A stretch of 64,000 bases of DNA from Agilicoccus flavus (GCF_014857905.1 NZ_JACYXE010000004.1:62001-126000), one strand, 5' to 3'; positions 17,687 to 25,455 are shown, numbered from the stretch's first letter. Program-made: numbers and translations. Notes: generated from the sequence alone by a model not told the origin.

Positions 17687-18508
17687 GTGAACGCGACCGT
17701 GGAGCGTCCGACCGCGAGTCCGCGCCGTGGCGCGGCCCGTCGGGGGAGCTCTCGCCCCGGCACCCCGGCGCCCAGGGCCGTATCCTGGGGGGCGATGAGC
17801 AACGACCCCACCCAGGCCGAGCGTGCGTCCGGCGCCGTCGGTGACGTGACTCCTGACCCGACCGTCGACGGTCCCTCCGTGGCGAGCGGCGGCGACGCGC
17901 CGGGCGCCGACCTGCCCGACCCCGCGACCGAGACGCCCGCGCAGCGCGCGGCCCGCTTCGAGGCCGACGTCATGCCGTTCCTCGATCAGCTCTACAGCGC
18001 CGCCCTGCGCATGTCGCGCAACGCCGCCGACGCCGAGGACCTCGTGCAGGAGACGTTCACGAAGGCGTTCGCCGCGTTCCACCAGTATCGGCCGGGCACG
18101 AACCTCAAGGCGTGGCTGTATCGGATCCTCACGAACACGTACATCAACTCCTATCGCAAGAAGCAGCGCCGGCCGCAGGAGTCCGACGCCGCGGACGTCG
18201 CCGACTACCAGCTCGCGCGCGCGGAATCACATTCGTCCCGGGGTCTGCGTTCCGCCGAGACAGAGGCGCTGGATCACCTGCCCGACAGCGACGTGAAGCA
18301 GGCCCTGGCCGACCTGCCGGAGGACTTCCGCCTCGCGGTGTACCTCGCCGACGTCGAGGGGTTCGCCTACAAGGAGATCGCCGAGATCATGGAGACCCCC
18401 ATCGGGACGGTCATGTCACGGCTCCACCGCGGGCGTCGTCAGTTGCGCGAGCGTCTCACCGACTACGCCCTCGAGCGCGGCTACACGAGCGGGGGTGCCC
18501 GGGCATGA
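17687..18508 (+). CDS. sigR: ECF sigma factor SigR/SigH, with long and short in-frame starts
   Basis: The sigma factor of the thiol-oxidative stress response. Region 2 runs from [19 protein letters not shown] with [14 protein letters not shown]; region 4 includes [15 protein letters not shown] and the helix-turn-helix [16 protein letters not shown]. Two starts are supported. GTG 17687 has a good Shine-Dalgarno sequence and lies downstream of the SigR-type promoter (273 aa). ATG 17795 is preceded by TATCCT ending 8 nt upstream, which could drive a near-leaderless short form (237 aa). The 36-residue extension is basic and low-complexity. This mirrors Streptomyces coelicolor, where a longer, unstable SigR isoform comes from the induced promoter. 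The stop overlaps rsrA (ATGA). Confidence 0.92.
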   Translation: MNATVERPTASPRRGAARRGSSRPGTPAPRAVSWGAMSNDPTQAERASGAVGDVTPDPTVDGPSVASGGDAPGADLPDPATETPAQRAARFEADVMPFLDQLYSAALRMSRNAADAEDLVQETFTKAFAAFHQYRPGTNLKAWLYRILTNTYINSYRKKQRRPQESDAADVADYQLARAESHSSRGLRSAETEALDHLPDSDVKQALADLPEDFRLAVYLADVEGFAYKEIAEIMETPIGTVMSRLHRGRRQLRERLTDYALERGYTSGGARA

Positions 18509-18810
18509 GCGAGCCCCTGCCCATCCCCGAGACGCCCGACGGCCGCACGGACTGCACGGAGTTCGCGCTGCGCGCCTACGAGTACATCGACCAGGAGATG
18601 ACGGTCGAGGATTGCGACCGGGTCCGGCGCCACCTCGACGAGTGCGCCGAGTGCTTCGGCGAGTACGAGCGCGACGTCGTGCTCAAGGCCCTCATCCGCC
18701 GCTCCTGCGCCTGCGAGGAGGCCCCCGTGGCCCTGCGCTTGCAGATCATGACCCGCATCACCCTCGCCTACGGCTCGACGTCCGACGAACGAGGTCGCGG
18801 TCGGCGCTAG
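18505..18810 (+). CDS. rsrA: Redox-sensing zinc anti-sigma factor RsrA
   Basis: A 101-aa ZAS-family anti-sigma factor that binds SigR when reduced and releases it when thiols are oxidised. The zinc motif H-x3-C-x2-C is present (His43, Cys47, Cys50 in [17 protein letters not shown]), with a third cysteine ligand candidate at Cys17 in the N-terminal helix. Extra cysteines are Cys37 and the pair Cys68/Cys70. In Streptomyces RsrA the last pair is adjacent (CC); here it is C-A-C. The ATG at 18505 overlaps the sigR stop, so the two are made in step. Confidence 0.93.
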   Translation: MSEPLPIPETPDGRTDCTEFALRAYEYIDQEMTVEDCDRVRRHLDECAECFGEYERDVVLKALIRRSCACEEAPVALRLQIMTRITLAYGSTSDERGRGRR

Positions 18811-18826
18811 ACCGGACAGCGCACGA

Positions 18827-18867
18827 CACGAGGCCCCCGCACCGATCATCGGTGCGGGGGCCTCGTG
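18827..18867. terminator. Bidirectional terminator between rsrA and bL37
   Basis: Two perfect 20-nt arms (18827-18846 and 18848-18867) around one central base; the real loop is probably TCA. It lies 16 nt after rsrA and 14 nt before the end of the convergent bL37 gene, so it can serve both. Confidence 0.85.
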
Positions 18868-18881
18868 CTGTGTCGTTCGGG

Positions 18882-18956
18882 TCAGGCGTTGGGACGACGG
18901 CCGTGGTTGGCGCCGTTCTTCTTGCGGGCCCGACGCTTGCGTCCGCGCTTGCTCAT
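18882..18956 (-). CDS. Small ribosomal protein bL37 (actinobacterial)
   Basis: A 24-residue, highly basic protein starting MSKRGRKRRARKKNGANH and ending GRRPNA. This is the composition and length of bL37, the short actinobacterial 50S protein seen in mycobacterial ribosome structures. GGGAG sits 5 nt before the ATG (18956 on the reverse strand). It is transcribed toward rsrA and shares the terminator. Such a short gene is easily missed, but the K/R-rich core and the NHGRRPN ending are distinctive. Confidence 0.88.
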   Translation of the reverse strand: MSKRGRKRRARKKNGANHGRRPNA

Positions 18957-19086
18957 GTCTGCTCCCATCGGTCGGCGTGCTGCTGCTTCTCGCCATTCTC
19001 GCACACGGGCCCGGCGCGTCCGGATCGACGCCGACAGCCGCGGGTCCGGGCGTCCCCGGGGGGGAAAGGGCGCGCCCTCCGCGACC

Positions 19087-19206
19087 GGACGGACGTCCGT
19101 CCAAGAATTGTCGATCATTCTCCTGGACGTCCGACAAGGAATGCTTTGGTACTTGTATTGGACGTCCGACTGACTTTCGCAGAGAAGAATGTATTGGACG
19201 TCCGAC
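19087..19206. repeat. Array of four GGACGTCC palindromes at 34-36 bp spacing
   Basis: Core palindromes GGACGTCC lie at 19091-19098, 19125-19132, 19160-19167 and 19196-19203, so start-to-start steps are 34, 35 and 36 bp. The first is the centre of a perfect 16-bp palindrome (GGACGGACGTCCGTCC, 19087-19102). The other three share TGGACGTCCGAC; the last two are identical over 18 bp (TGTATTGGACGTCCGACT at 19154-19171 and 19190-19207). The array begins where the sequence turns AT-rich (19141-19260 is about 44% GC). It reads as a multi-site operator or an iteron-like protein-binding array upstream of the Trp-rich peptide gene. Confidence 0.75.
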
Positions 19207-19361
19207 TCATAGACTTCTCCACATTGGTCTGCATTTGGTAAAGAAATTGGTCTTTCGTCCGAGACGGGTGCAAGGATGAGGACATCGAACTTCCTTCGGG
19301 GGAATGTCGTTCGGTCCCAACGTTTTTCGTCCTTTCATCATTCACTTTCGAGGAGACCCTC

Positions 19362-19508
19362 ATGTCCTTCGCCGCGCAGCCCAAGTCCACCGTCCGCACC
19401 GCCCGCACGTGGTGGTGGCACCCGTCGCCCTCGGACGTGGCCCCCCAGGCCGAGTCGGCGACGTGGTGGTGGCACCCGTCGCCCGACCCCGTCGTCGGCC
19501 GCGACTGA
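19362..19508 (+). CDS. 48-aa peptide with two TWWWHPSP repeats
   Basis: A short ORF with AGGAG 6 nt before its ATG. The product starts MSFAAQPKSTVRTAR. It then has TWWWHPSP, an 11-residue acidic/polar spacer (ESA just before the second copy), TWWWHPSP again, and ends DPVVGRD. Six of 48 residues are Trp. The two repeats are encoded by identical 24-bp DNA (19407-19430 and 19461-19484), 54 bp apart. I do not recognise the family. Candidates are a RiPP or signalling-peptide precursor with duplicated cores, or a Trp-sensing leader peptide; actinobacterial trp leaders, as I recall them, also carry WWW followed by His-Pro. It lies between the palindrome array and the HD-GYP gene. No modification enzyme is adjacent. 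Confidence 0.7.
   Translation: MSFAAQPKSTVRTARTWWWHPSPSDVAPQAESATWWWHPSPDPVVGRD
19407..19484 (+). repeat. Identical 24-bp direct repeats inside the peptide gene
   Basis: 19407-19430 and 19461-19484 are the same 24 bp, encoding TWWWHPSP in the same frame, 54 bp (18 codons) apart. Identity at every third base implies recent duplication or selection on the RNA or DNA. Confidence 0.9.
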
Positions 19509-19518
19509 TTCGTTCGAC

Positions 19519-19554
19519 CGGATCGCGACGTCCTCTCGGTAGGATCGCGATCCG
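19519..19554 (+). promoter_or_regulatory. Hairpin over the start of the HD-GYP gene, with embedded -10
   Basis: CGGATCGCGA (19519-19528) pairs perfectly with TCGCGATCCG (19545-19554). TCCT (19531-19534) can extend the stem with AGGA (19541-19544) across a 2-nt bulge, leaving a 6-nt loop. The 3' arm ends on the first base of the GTG at 19554, and the 5' arm begins 10 nt after the peptide stop. TAGGAT (19540-19545) within it is also a plausible -10, 8 nt before the GTG. A read-through mRNA would fold the start away; a local transcript would not contain the hairpin. Confidence 0.55.
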
Positions 19555-22500
19555 TGGGCAGTGGGGGCGGCCGGAGCGGTGCCGGGGACGGGGGTCCCGG
19601 CCGCGTCGCCGACGCCCCGCGCCCGCGCCGGCAGCAGCGGGGGCGCGCGCCGCTCGTCGCCTTCTGTGTCCTCCTGGCCGCGGCCGCGGTGGCGGTCGCC
19701 GCCCCGGGGGTGGGCCGCCTCATGGAGGTCGCCGGCAGCCCGGACGGGTGGCTGAGCGCCGTGGCGCTCGGGGTTCTGGGTGTCGTCAGCGCCCGTCTGC
19801 GGGCGCACGAGACGGAGTCGGACGTCGACCTGTCCTTCACGGCGGTCGTGCTCCTGTGCGCCGCCGTCTTCCTCGGTCCGGCGGGGGCGGCGCTCCTCGG
19901 GGCGGCGGTGTCGTCCGGCAGCGGGGACCGGCTCGTGCGCAGCGTCAACGCCGCCATGACCGCCCTCGTCGGGGCCTGTGCCGCCTGGGCCTACCTCGCG
20001 GCCGGCGGCGTCGGCCTCGCGGGGCAGCTGCGCCGCGGTGACGACGACCTCGTCGTCGGATCGGGGATGTGGCCGCTCGTCGAGTCGGTCGCGGTGCCGC
20101 TCGTCGTCGCGGACGTCACGCTCATCGTCGCCAACGTGGCCGTCCTGGCCGTGCTGTTCCGGTTGTCGGGCGGGAACGCCCGGACGGTCGTCACCGGCCC
20201 GTTCACCCGCAACGTCGTCATCTACCTCGCGTACAGCCTCATCGCCTTCACCTTCGTCATGCTCTGGGGGCCGGCCGGCGTCGGTCCTCTCGCGGCGGTC
20301 CTCGTGACGGCGCCACTGCTCGTCGCGCGGTGGGCCTACCGCCAGGACGTGGCCGAGCGCCGGGCCCGGTCACGGATCCTCGAGGCCATCGCGGCGGCCG
20401 CCGAGTCCCGCGACGGATCGGCGCGCCGCCGGCTGCGGCTGCGGGCGCTGGCGCGTGCCATGGCCGCCGAGCTCGGCCTGTCCCCGCGCGCCCGGGCGAA
20501 CCTCCTGCGTGCCGTCGACCTGCACGACGTCGGCACGGTGGCCGTCCCCCGAGCGATCCTCGACGGCGGCCTCGACGAGCTCGAGGACAGCGCGCAGGCG
20601 CGCGACCACCTGCGCCGGCACCCGGTGGCGGCGTACGAGATCCTCTCGCCCCTGGACTTCCTCGGCGACGTGCCCCGCACGGTGCGACACCACCACGAGC
20701 GGGTCGACGGCCGCGGATACCCCGACGGCCTGGCCGGGGAGCAGATCCCCCTCGCCGCCCGGATCCTCGCCGTCGCCGACGTGTACGAGGCCGAGGCCTG
20801 GCCCGACGACGAGAGCGCGCCGGGCCTGCACGCCCGGGCCGCCCGCGCCGTCCGGGACGCCGGCGGCGCCCAGCTCGACGCGCGGCTCGTCGACGTCCTC
20901 GCGGGCGCTCTCGCCCGCCGCGGCGACGGCCCGGCCGTCGCGGCCTGGCTCGACGCCCTCGGCGACGGCGACGAGCGGGGCGACCCCGCGACCGTCCGCC
21001 CCCGACTGCGCCACGCGCGCGCGACCGTCTCGGACCTGCTCGCGCTCGACGAACGGCCCCCCGACGCGGGGCCGACGGGCGCGGAGCGGGCCCACACCCG
21101 GCCCGCCGGGCGTCGCTCCGGCCCACCGAATGCGTCCCGGGCTCCCCGACCCGCCCGACCGGCCGGGAGCCGGCGTCGCCGACTCCTCGACGGCGGCGCC
21201 CTCCTCGGGGCCGGCGCCGTCGTCGGGGCGCTCGTGTGGTGGGCCGGCGCCGGTCAGCCCCCCGGGGCGCGGGAGTTCCTCCTGGCGGCGGCGCTGACCA
21301 TGCTCGTCGGGGAGCGCCTCCCGGTCTCGAGCGGCCGCCTGCCGACCGCCTACGCCGCCTGGGCCGTCGGCCTCGGTCTCGCGCTCGCGCCGGGCGCGGT
21401 CGGGATCGGCGCCGCCGGGCCCGGCGCCGACGTGGCGTCGTCCGGTCCGGTGCCGCTGTGGCAGGTGCTCGTGGCGGCGGGCCTCGCGTCGGGCGCCGGG
21501 CTCGTCCTGGCGGCCGCGCGGCCGGGCGCCACCGCCTCCACCGCCGACAGGGAAGACCTCGTCGACGCGCTGGTCCGGGGGGCGTCGGTGGCGGGGGCGG
21601 CCGCGCTGGTGCGGGTCGCGGGCGCGGACGGACGCCCCCTCGTCGAGGAGTTCGCCCGGCACCCGGGATGGTGGACGACGCTCGCGGCGACCGGCGTCGT
21701 CGTCCTCGCCCTGACCTTCAGCTGGCTGGTGCGCGGTGCGGTGGCGGCGTCGACGCGGCGGACCGCCCTGCACGAGGAGCTGGGTCGGCTGTGGGGCGCG
21801 GCGCTCCCGATCGCCCTCGCGACCGGTGCGACCGGCGTGATGCTCGCGGTCGCCGCCCCGGTGGTCGGCGCCCTCGCGGCCCCGCTCGTCGCGGCCCCGC
21901 TGTGCGTCGTCTCCATGGCGGTGCGGCGACAGGCGCAGGTCGCCGACGCCCACGAGGAGAGCCTGCGCGCCCTGTCGCGGCTGCCCGAGATCGCCGGAGC
22001 GGTCCATCCGGGACACGCCGAGGCCGTCGCCGCGACGGCCCAGCGGCTCGGCCGGTCGTTCGGGCTGGGCGCCCGGGCCCTGGCGCAGGTCCGCGAGGCG
22101 GCGCTGCTGCACGACGTCGGGCAGGTCGGCCTGCATCGACCCATCCCGGGCGGGGCGACCGTGCTCGCGGCCCCCGCCGACCAGGAGCGGATCGCGGCGC
22201 TGAGCGGCGACGTCGCCCGCCTCGCGGGGGTCGACGAGACGGTCGTCGACGTCATCACCCAGCAGTCCGTGCCCTACCACGAGGTCGTCCGCGAGCAGCG
22301 CAGCCTCGGGCTGGCCGCCCGGCTCCTCAAGGTCGCCAACGCGTTCGACGACCACCGACGCAGCGACGAGGGCGTCGAGGTCGGCGCGCTCGACCCGGGC
22401 GACGCCGCTCGCGCCGCGCTCGAACGGCTCTACCTCGGCTACGGCCATGAGTTCGACCCCCGGGTCGTCGACGCCCTCGACCGCCTGCTCACCTCGGGCT

Positions 22501-22673
22501 CGCTCGACGGCCCCGGCGTCGCCGCGGGGGAGCGTCGCTCCGGCCCGGCACCCGGCCCGGACGGCGACCGGGGCGACGGGACGACGCGGTCGCGCCGGGG
22601 CCGCCTGCGTGCTCGTCCTCGCGGCGTCGGCGCCGTGTCGGGGGCGCAGCGTGCGCGGGGGACGAGCGCTTAG
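19554..22673 (+). CDS. Membrane protein with HD-GYP and second degenerate HD domain
   Basis: A 1039-aa protein in two repeated halves, each a multi-TM region followed by an HD domain. The first membrane block (about residues 33-260) is followed by an HD-GYP domain with His324-Asp325 (DLHDVGTVAVP), HHHERVDGRGYPDGL (GYP at 388-390) and ARILAVADVYEAE. HD-GYP domains usually hydrolyse c-di-GMP. The second membrane block (about 545-800) precedes an HD domain with His853-Asp854 (LLHDVGQVGL), but its GYP region is replaced by QQSVPYHEVV, so it is probably non-catalytic or regulatory. The GTG start at 19554 has no Shine-Dalgarno sequence. Neighbours suggest a link to the Trp-rich peptide. I know no matching tandem architecture. 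Confidence 0.85.
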   Translation: MGSGGGRSGAGDGGPGRVADAPRPRRQQRGRAPLVAFCVLLAAAAVAVAAPGVGRLMEVAGSPDGWLSAVALGVLGVVSARLRAHETESDVDLSFTAVVLLCAAVFLGPAGAALLGAAVSSGSGDRLVRSVNAAMTALVGACAAWAYLAAGGVGLAGQLRRGDDDLVVGSGMWPLVESVAVPLVVADVTLIVANVAVLAVLFRLSGGNARTVVTGPFTRNVVIYLAYSLIAFTFVMLWGPAGVGPLAAVLVTAPLLVARWAYRQDVAERRARSRILEAIAAAAESRDGSARRRLRLRALARAMAAELGLSPRARANLLRAVDLHDVGTVAVPRAILDGGLDELEDSAQARDHLRRHPVAAYEILSPLDFLGDVPRTVRHHHERVDGRGYPDGLAGEQIPLAARILAVADVYEAEAWPDDESAPGLHARAARAVRDAGGAQLDARLVDVLAGALARRGDGPAVAAWLDALGDGDERGDPATVRPRLRHARATVSDLLALDERPPDAGPTGAERAHTRPAGRRSGPPNASRAPRPARPAGSRRRRLLDGGALLGAGAVVGALVWWAGAGQPPGAREFLLAAALTMLVGERLPVSSGRLPTAYAAWAVGLGLALAPGAVGIGAAGPGADVASSGPVPLWQVLVAAGLASGAGLVLAAARPGATASTADREDLVDALVRGASVAGAAALVRVAGADGRPLVEEFARHPGWWTTLAATGVVVLALTFSWLVRGAVAASTRRTALHEELGRLWGAALPIALATGATGVMLAVAAPVVGALAAPLVAAPLCVVSMAVRRQAQVADAHEESLRALSRLPEIAGAVHPGHAEAVAATAQRLGRSFGLGARALAQVREAALLHDVGQVGLHRPIPGGATVLAAPADQERIAALSGDVARLAGVDETVVDVITQQSVPYHEVVREQRSLGLAARLLKVANAFDDHRRSDEGVEVGALDPGDAARAALERLYLGYGHEFDPRVVDALDRLLTSGSLDGPGVAAGERRSGPAPGPDGDRGDGTTRSRRGRLRARPRGVGAVSGAQRARGTSA

Positions 22674-22783
22674 GATCGGACGGGCGTCGCCGACGGGCCA
22701 CGGGCTCGGCCGCCGCCACCCGCGCCACCGGCCTCCGCGTGGCACCGAAGCACCCTCGTAGCCCCCGAGCAGAAGGAATGCGC

Positions 22784-24076
22784 GTGAACATCACCGTCGT
22801 CGGCCTCGGCAAGATCGGCCTCCCCCTCGCGGTCCAGTTCGCCGACTCCGGACAGCACGTCCGCGGGGCGGACATCAACCCGGCGGTCGTCGAGGCGGTG
22901 AACGCGGGCACCGAGCCGTTCCCCGGTGAGGCGCACCTCGCCGAGAAGCTCGCCGCCTGCGTCGGAGACGGGCGCCTGAGCGCGACGACCGACACGCGCC
23001 AGGCCGTGTCGGAGTCCGACGCCGTCGTCGTCGTCGTTCCGCTGTTCGTCGACGCCGACGGCGTGCCCGACTTCGGGTGGATGGAGAACGCGACGCGCGA
23101 GATCGCCGCGGGCCTGCGCCCCGGCACCCTCGTGTCGTACGAGACGACCCTGCCCGTCGGCACGACGCGAGAGCGCTGGAAGCCGATGCTCGAGGAGGGA
23201 TCGGGTCTGACCGAGGGCGTCGACTTCCATCTCGTGTTCTCGCCCGAGCGCGTGCTGACGGGCCGTGTCTTCGCCGACCTGCGCAAGTACCCGAAGCTCA
23301 TCGGCGGCCTGTCCGGGCAGGGCGCGGCGCGCGCGAAGGACTTCTACGAGGCCGTGCTGCAGTTCGACGACCGGCCCGACCTGCCGCGCGGGAACGGGGT
23401 GTGGGACCTCGGCTCCGCGGAGGCGGCCGAGATGGCGAAGCTCGCCGAGACGACCTACCGCGACGTGAACATCGGTCTGGCCAATCAGTTCGGTCGGTTC
23501 GCCGCGAGCCGGGGCATCGACGTCTACCAGGTCATCGAGGCGTCGAACAGCCAGCCGTACAGCCACATCCACCGGCCCGGCATCGCCGTCGGCGGGCACT
23601 GCATCCCGGTCTACCCGCGCCTCTACCTCTGGAACGACCCCACCGCGACCGTCGTGCGGGCCGCCCGCGAGGCCAACGCCGACATGCCGGCCTACACGGT
23701 GGGCCTCGCCGCGGGTGCCTACGGCGGAGACCTCTCGGGCGCGAGGGTCGTCGTCCTCGGCGCCGCCTACCGGGGCGGCGTGAAGGAGACGGCGTTCTCC
23801 GGCGTCTTCCCGACCGTCGAGGCGCTGCGCGCCCAGGGCGCCGAGGTGTTCGTGCACGACCCGATGTACTCCGACGACGAGCTCGGCCGGTTCGGCTTCG
23901 CCCCCTACGCCCTCGGGACCGACGTCGACGTCGCCATCGTCCAGGCCGACCACGCGGAGTACCGGGACCTGTCCGCCTCCGACCTGCCCGGTGTGCAGGT
24001 CGTCGTCGACGGCCGCCGTCTCCTCGACCCGGCCCGCTTCGACGGCGTGCAGTTCCGCACCGTCGGGAAGGCCTGA
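22784..24076 (+). CDS. UDP-N-acetyl-hexosamine 6-dehydrogenase (WecC/WbpA type)
   Basis: A 430-aa nucleotide-sugar dehydrogenase that oxidises C6 of UDP-HexNAc to the uronic acid with 2 NAD+. The Rossmann motif ITVVGLGKIGLPLAVQFA is at the N-terminus, SYETTLPVGTT near 120, FSPERVLTGR near 150, and the catalytic Cys273 is in AVGGHCIPVYPRLY. GTG 22784 is preferred over ATG 22778 because AGAAGGA (22771-22777) is correctly spaced only for the GTG. The product would feed capsule or teichuronic-type polymers. The epimerase, aminotransferase and oxidoreductase that complete the pathway lie 2-5 kb downstream beyond decayed genes. Confidence 0.88.
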   Translation: MNITVVGLGKIGLPLAVQFADSGQHVRGADINPAVVEAVNAGTEPFPGEAHLAEKLAACVGDGRLSATTDTRQAVSESDAVVVVVPLFVDADGVPDFGWMENATREIAAGLRPGTLVSYETTLPVGTTRERWKPMLEEGSGLTEGVDFHLVFSPERVLTGRVFADLRKYPKLIGGLSGQGAARAKDFYEAVLQFDDRPDLPRGNGVWDLGSAEAAEMAKLAETTYRDVNIGLANQFGRFAASRGIDVYQVIEASNSQPYSHIHRPGIAVGGHCIPVYPRLYLWNDPTATVVRAAREANADMPAYTVGLAAGAYGGDLSGARVVVLGAAYRGGVKETAFSGVFPTVEALRAQGAEVFVHDPMYSDDELGRFGFAPYALGTDVDVAIVQADHAEYRDLSASDLPGVQVVVDGRRLLDPARFDGVQFRTVGKA

Positions 24077-24123
24077 CCGCCGCCTCGGCCGGACCGCGGC
24101 CCGGCCCCCGCCCAGCACGGTGG

Positions 24124-24197
24124 CCGGATCGTGAGATGTCACCGCTGACCGTCACCTCTCGACCCGTCGCGGTCGGTCGTGCCGTCTCACGATCCGG
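24124..24197. repeat. 13-bp inverted repeat after the dehydrogenase gene
   Basis: CCGGATCGTGAGA (24124-24136) and TCTCACGATCCGG (24185-24197) are exact reverse complements separated by 48 nt. They begin 48 nt after the dehydrogenase stop and span the putative start of the CoA-transferase. This may be a large-loop terminator or an operator pair. Confidence 0.6.
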
Positions 24198-25430
24198 TCG
24201 TGGGCCGGGGCGGGCCCGCGATCGACCGGTCCGCGCCGACACGACCCCGGAGCTCGTCGCCGCCTCCTTCGCCGCGATCGAGCGCCTGCGGATCGACGGC
24301 CGGGCGGCTCGGCAGTGGGCGCCGCTGACCGAGCGGGGAACGGAGGTGAGCTCGCGAGCCGCAGCGAACGCGACCACGACCTCGGGCTTCGCGCAGGCGC
24401 GGGACGGGTGGGTCCGCCTGCACGCCAACTATCCGCACCACGCGGCGGCCCTCACCGCGACCCTGGGCGTGTCCTCGCGGCCGGAGCTCGACGCGACGGT
24501 GGCGGCCCTGCCCGCCGCCGAGATCGAGGACCGCGTGAGCGCCGCGGGTGGGATCGCCGTCGCGGTGCGCACCCGGGCCGAGTGGGCGCGTCATCCCCAC
24601 GGGGCGAGCGTCGCCGGCGCGCCGTGGGTGGAGGTCGAGGCGGGCGCGAGTCGGCCCGCGCTGCCGGAGCCGCGCGAGCGCGCCGGCCCGCTGGACGGGG
24701 TCCGCGTCCTCGACCTCACGCGCGTCATCGCCGGGCCCACGTGCTCCCAGCTCCTCGCCTGCCTCGGCGCGGACGGGCTGCGGATCGACCCGCCGCACCG
24801 CCCGGAACTGTCCGACCAGTACCTCTCGAACGCGATGGGCAAGCGGTCCGTGGCCCTCGACCTGCGCCGCAGCGGGGCGCGGCTCGACGCGCTCCTGGCG
24901 TCGGCGGACGTCGTCCTCCTCGGCTACCGTCCCGGCGCCCTCGCGCGCGTCGGGCTCGACCCGGTCGCGCTCCGCGAACGCCACCCCGACCTCGTCGTCG
25001 CCGCCCTGTCGGCGTGGGGCGAGGCCGGCCCGTGGGGACGGCGGCCCGGCTTCGACTCGATCGTCCAGGCCGCGTGCGGCATCGCCGACGCCTGCGGGGA
25101 GGACGGCCGGCCCGGCGCGCTGCCCGTCCAGGCGCTCGACCACGCGAGCGGATACGCGATGGCGGCCCGGGTGATCACGCTGCTCGCCCGCGGGCGGGGC
25201 GGGCTCGTGCGGGTGAGCCTGCTCGGGGCGGCGAGGACGCTGCTCGACCTCGACGCCCCCCACCGGAGGCGCCGGCCGACCTCGACGTCCCGACCGTCCT
25301 CGTGCCCGGACCCGGCGGCGAGCTGGAGGCCGTCCCGCCCCCGGTACGGCTCGACGGCGCGACGATCGAGCGCCCCGTCACCGGGTACGCCGCCGCCGCG
25401 GCGGAGTGGCTCCCGGGCGCTCGTCGGTGA
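24136..25430 (+). pseudogene. CaiB/BaiF-type CoA-transferase with a frameshift
   Basis: Class III CoA-transferase features are clear in one frame to about 25255: LDGVRVLDLTRVIAGPTCSQLLACLGAD, NAMGKRSVALDL, GYRPGALARVGLD, RHPDLVVAALSAWGEAGPWGRRPGFDSIVQAACGI. Homology continues only in the next frame (PEAPADLDVPTVLVPGPGG to the stop at 25430). A single missing C in the C6 run at 25256-25261 would join LLDLDAP to PPEAPADL and give about 431 aa. It is either a real inactivating frameshift or a homopolymer sequencing error. The start is uncertain: ATG 24136 lies in the inverted repeat, and GTG 24346 is another option. Confidence 0.7.
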
Positions 25431-25455
25431 GCGCGGCCGACGCGACCGCGACCGG

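Noticed and set aside
18977-19279. Open frames across the AT-rich island
   Set aside because: They run through the palindrome repeats in several frames, have no conserved-looking protein and no consistent ribosome site. Repeats in several frames point to DNA-level function.
19301-19325. GGGAAT-N16-GTT upstream of the Trp-rich peptide as a SigR promoter
   Set aside because: The spacing is 16, not 18, so it does not fit SigR; it might fit another ECF factor but the evidence is too weak.
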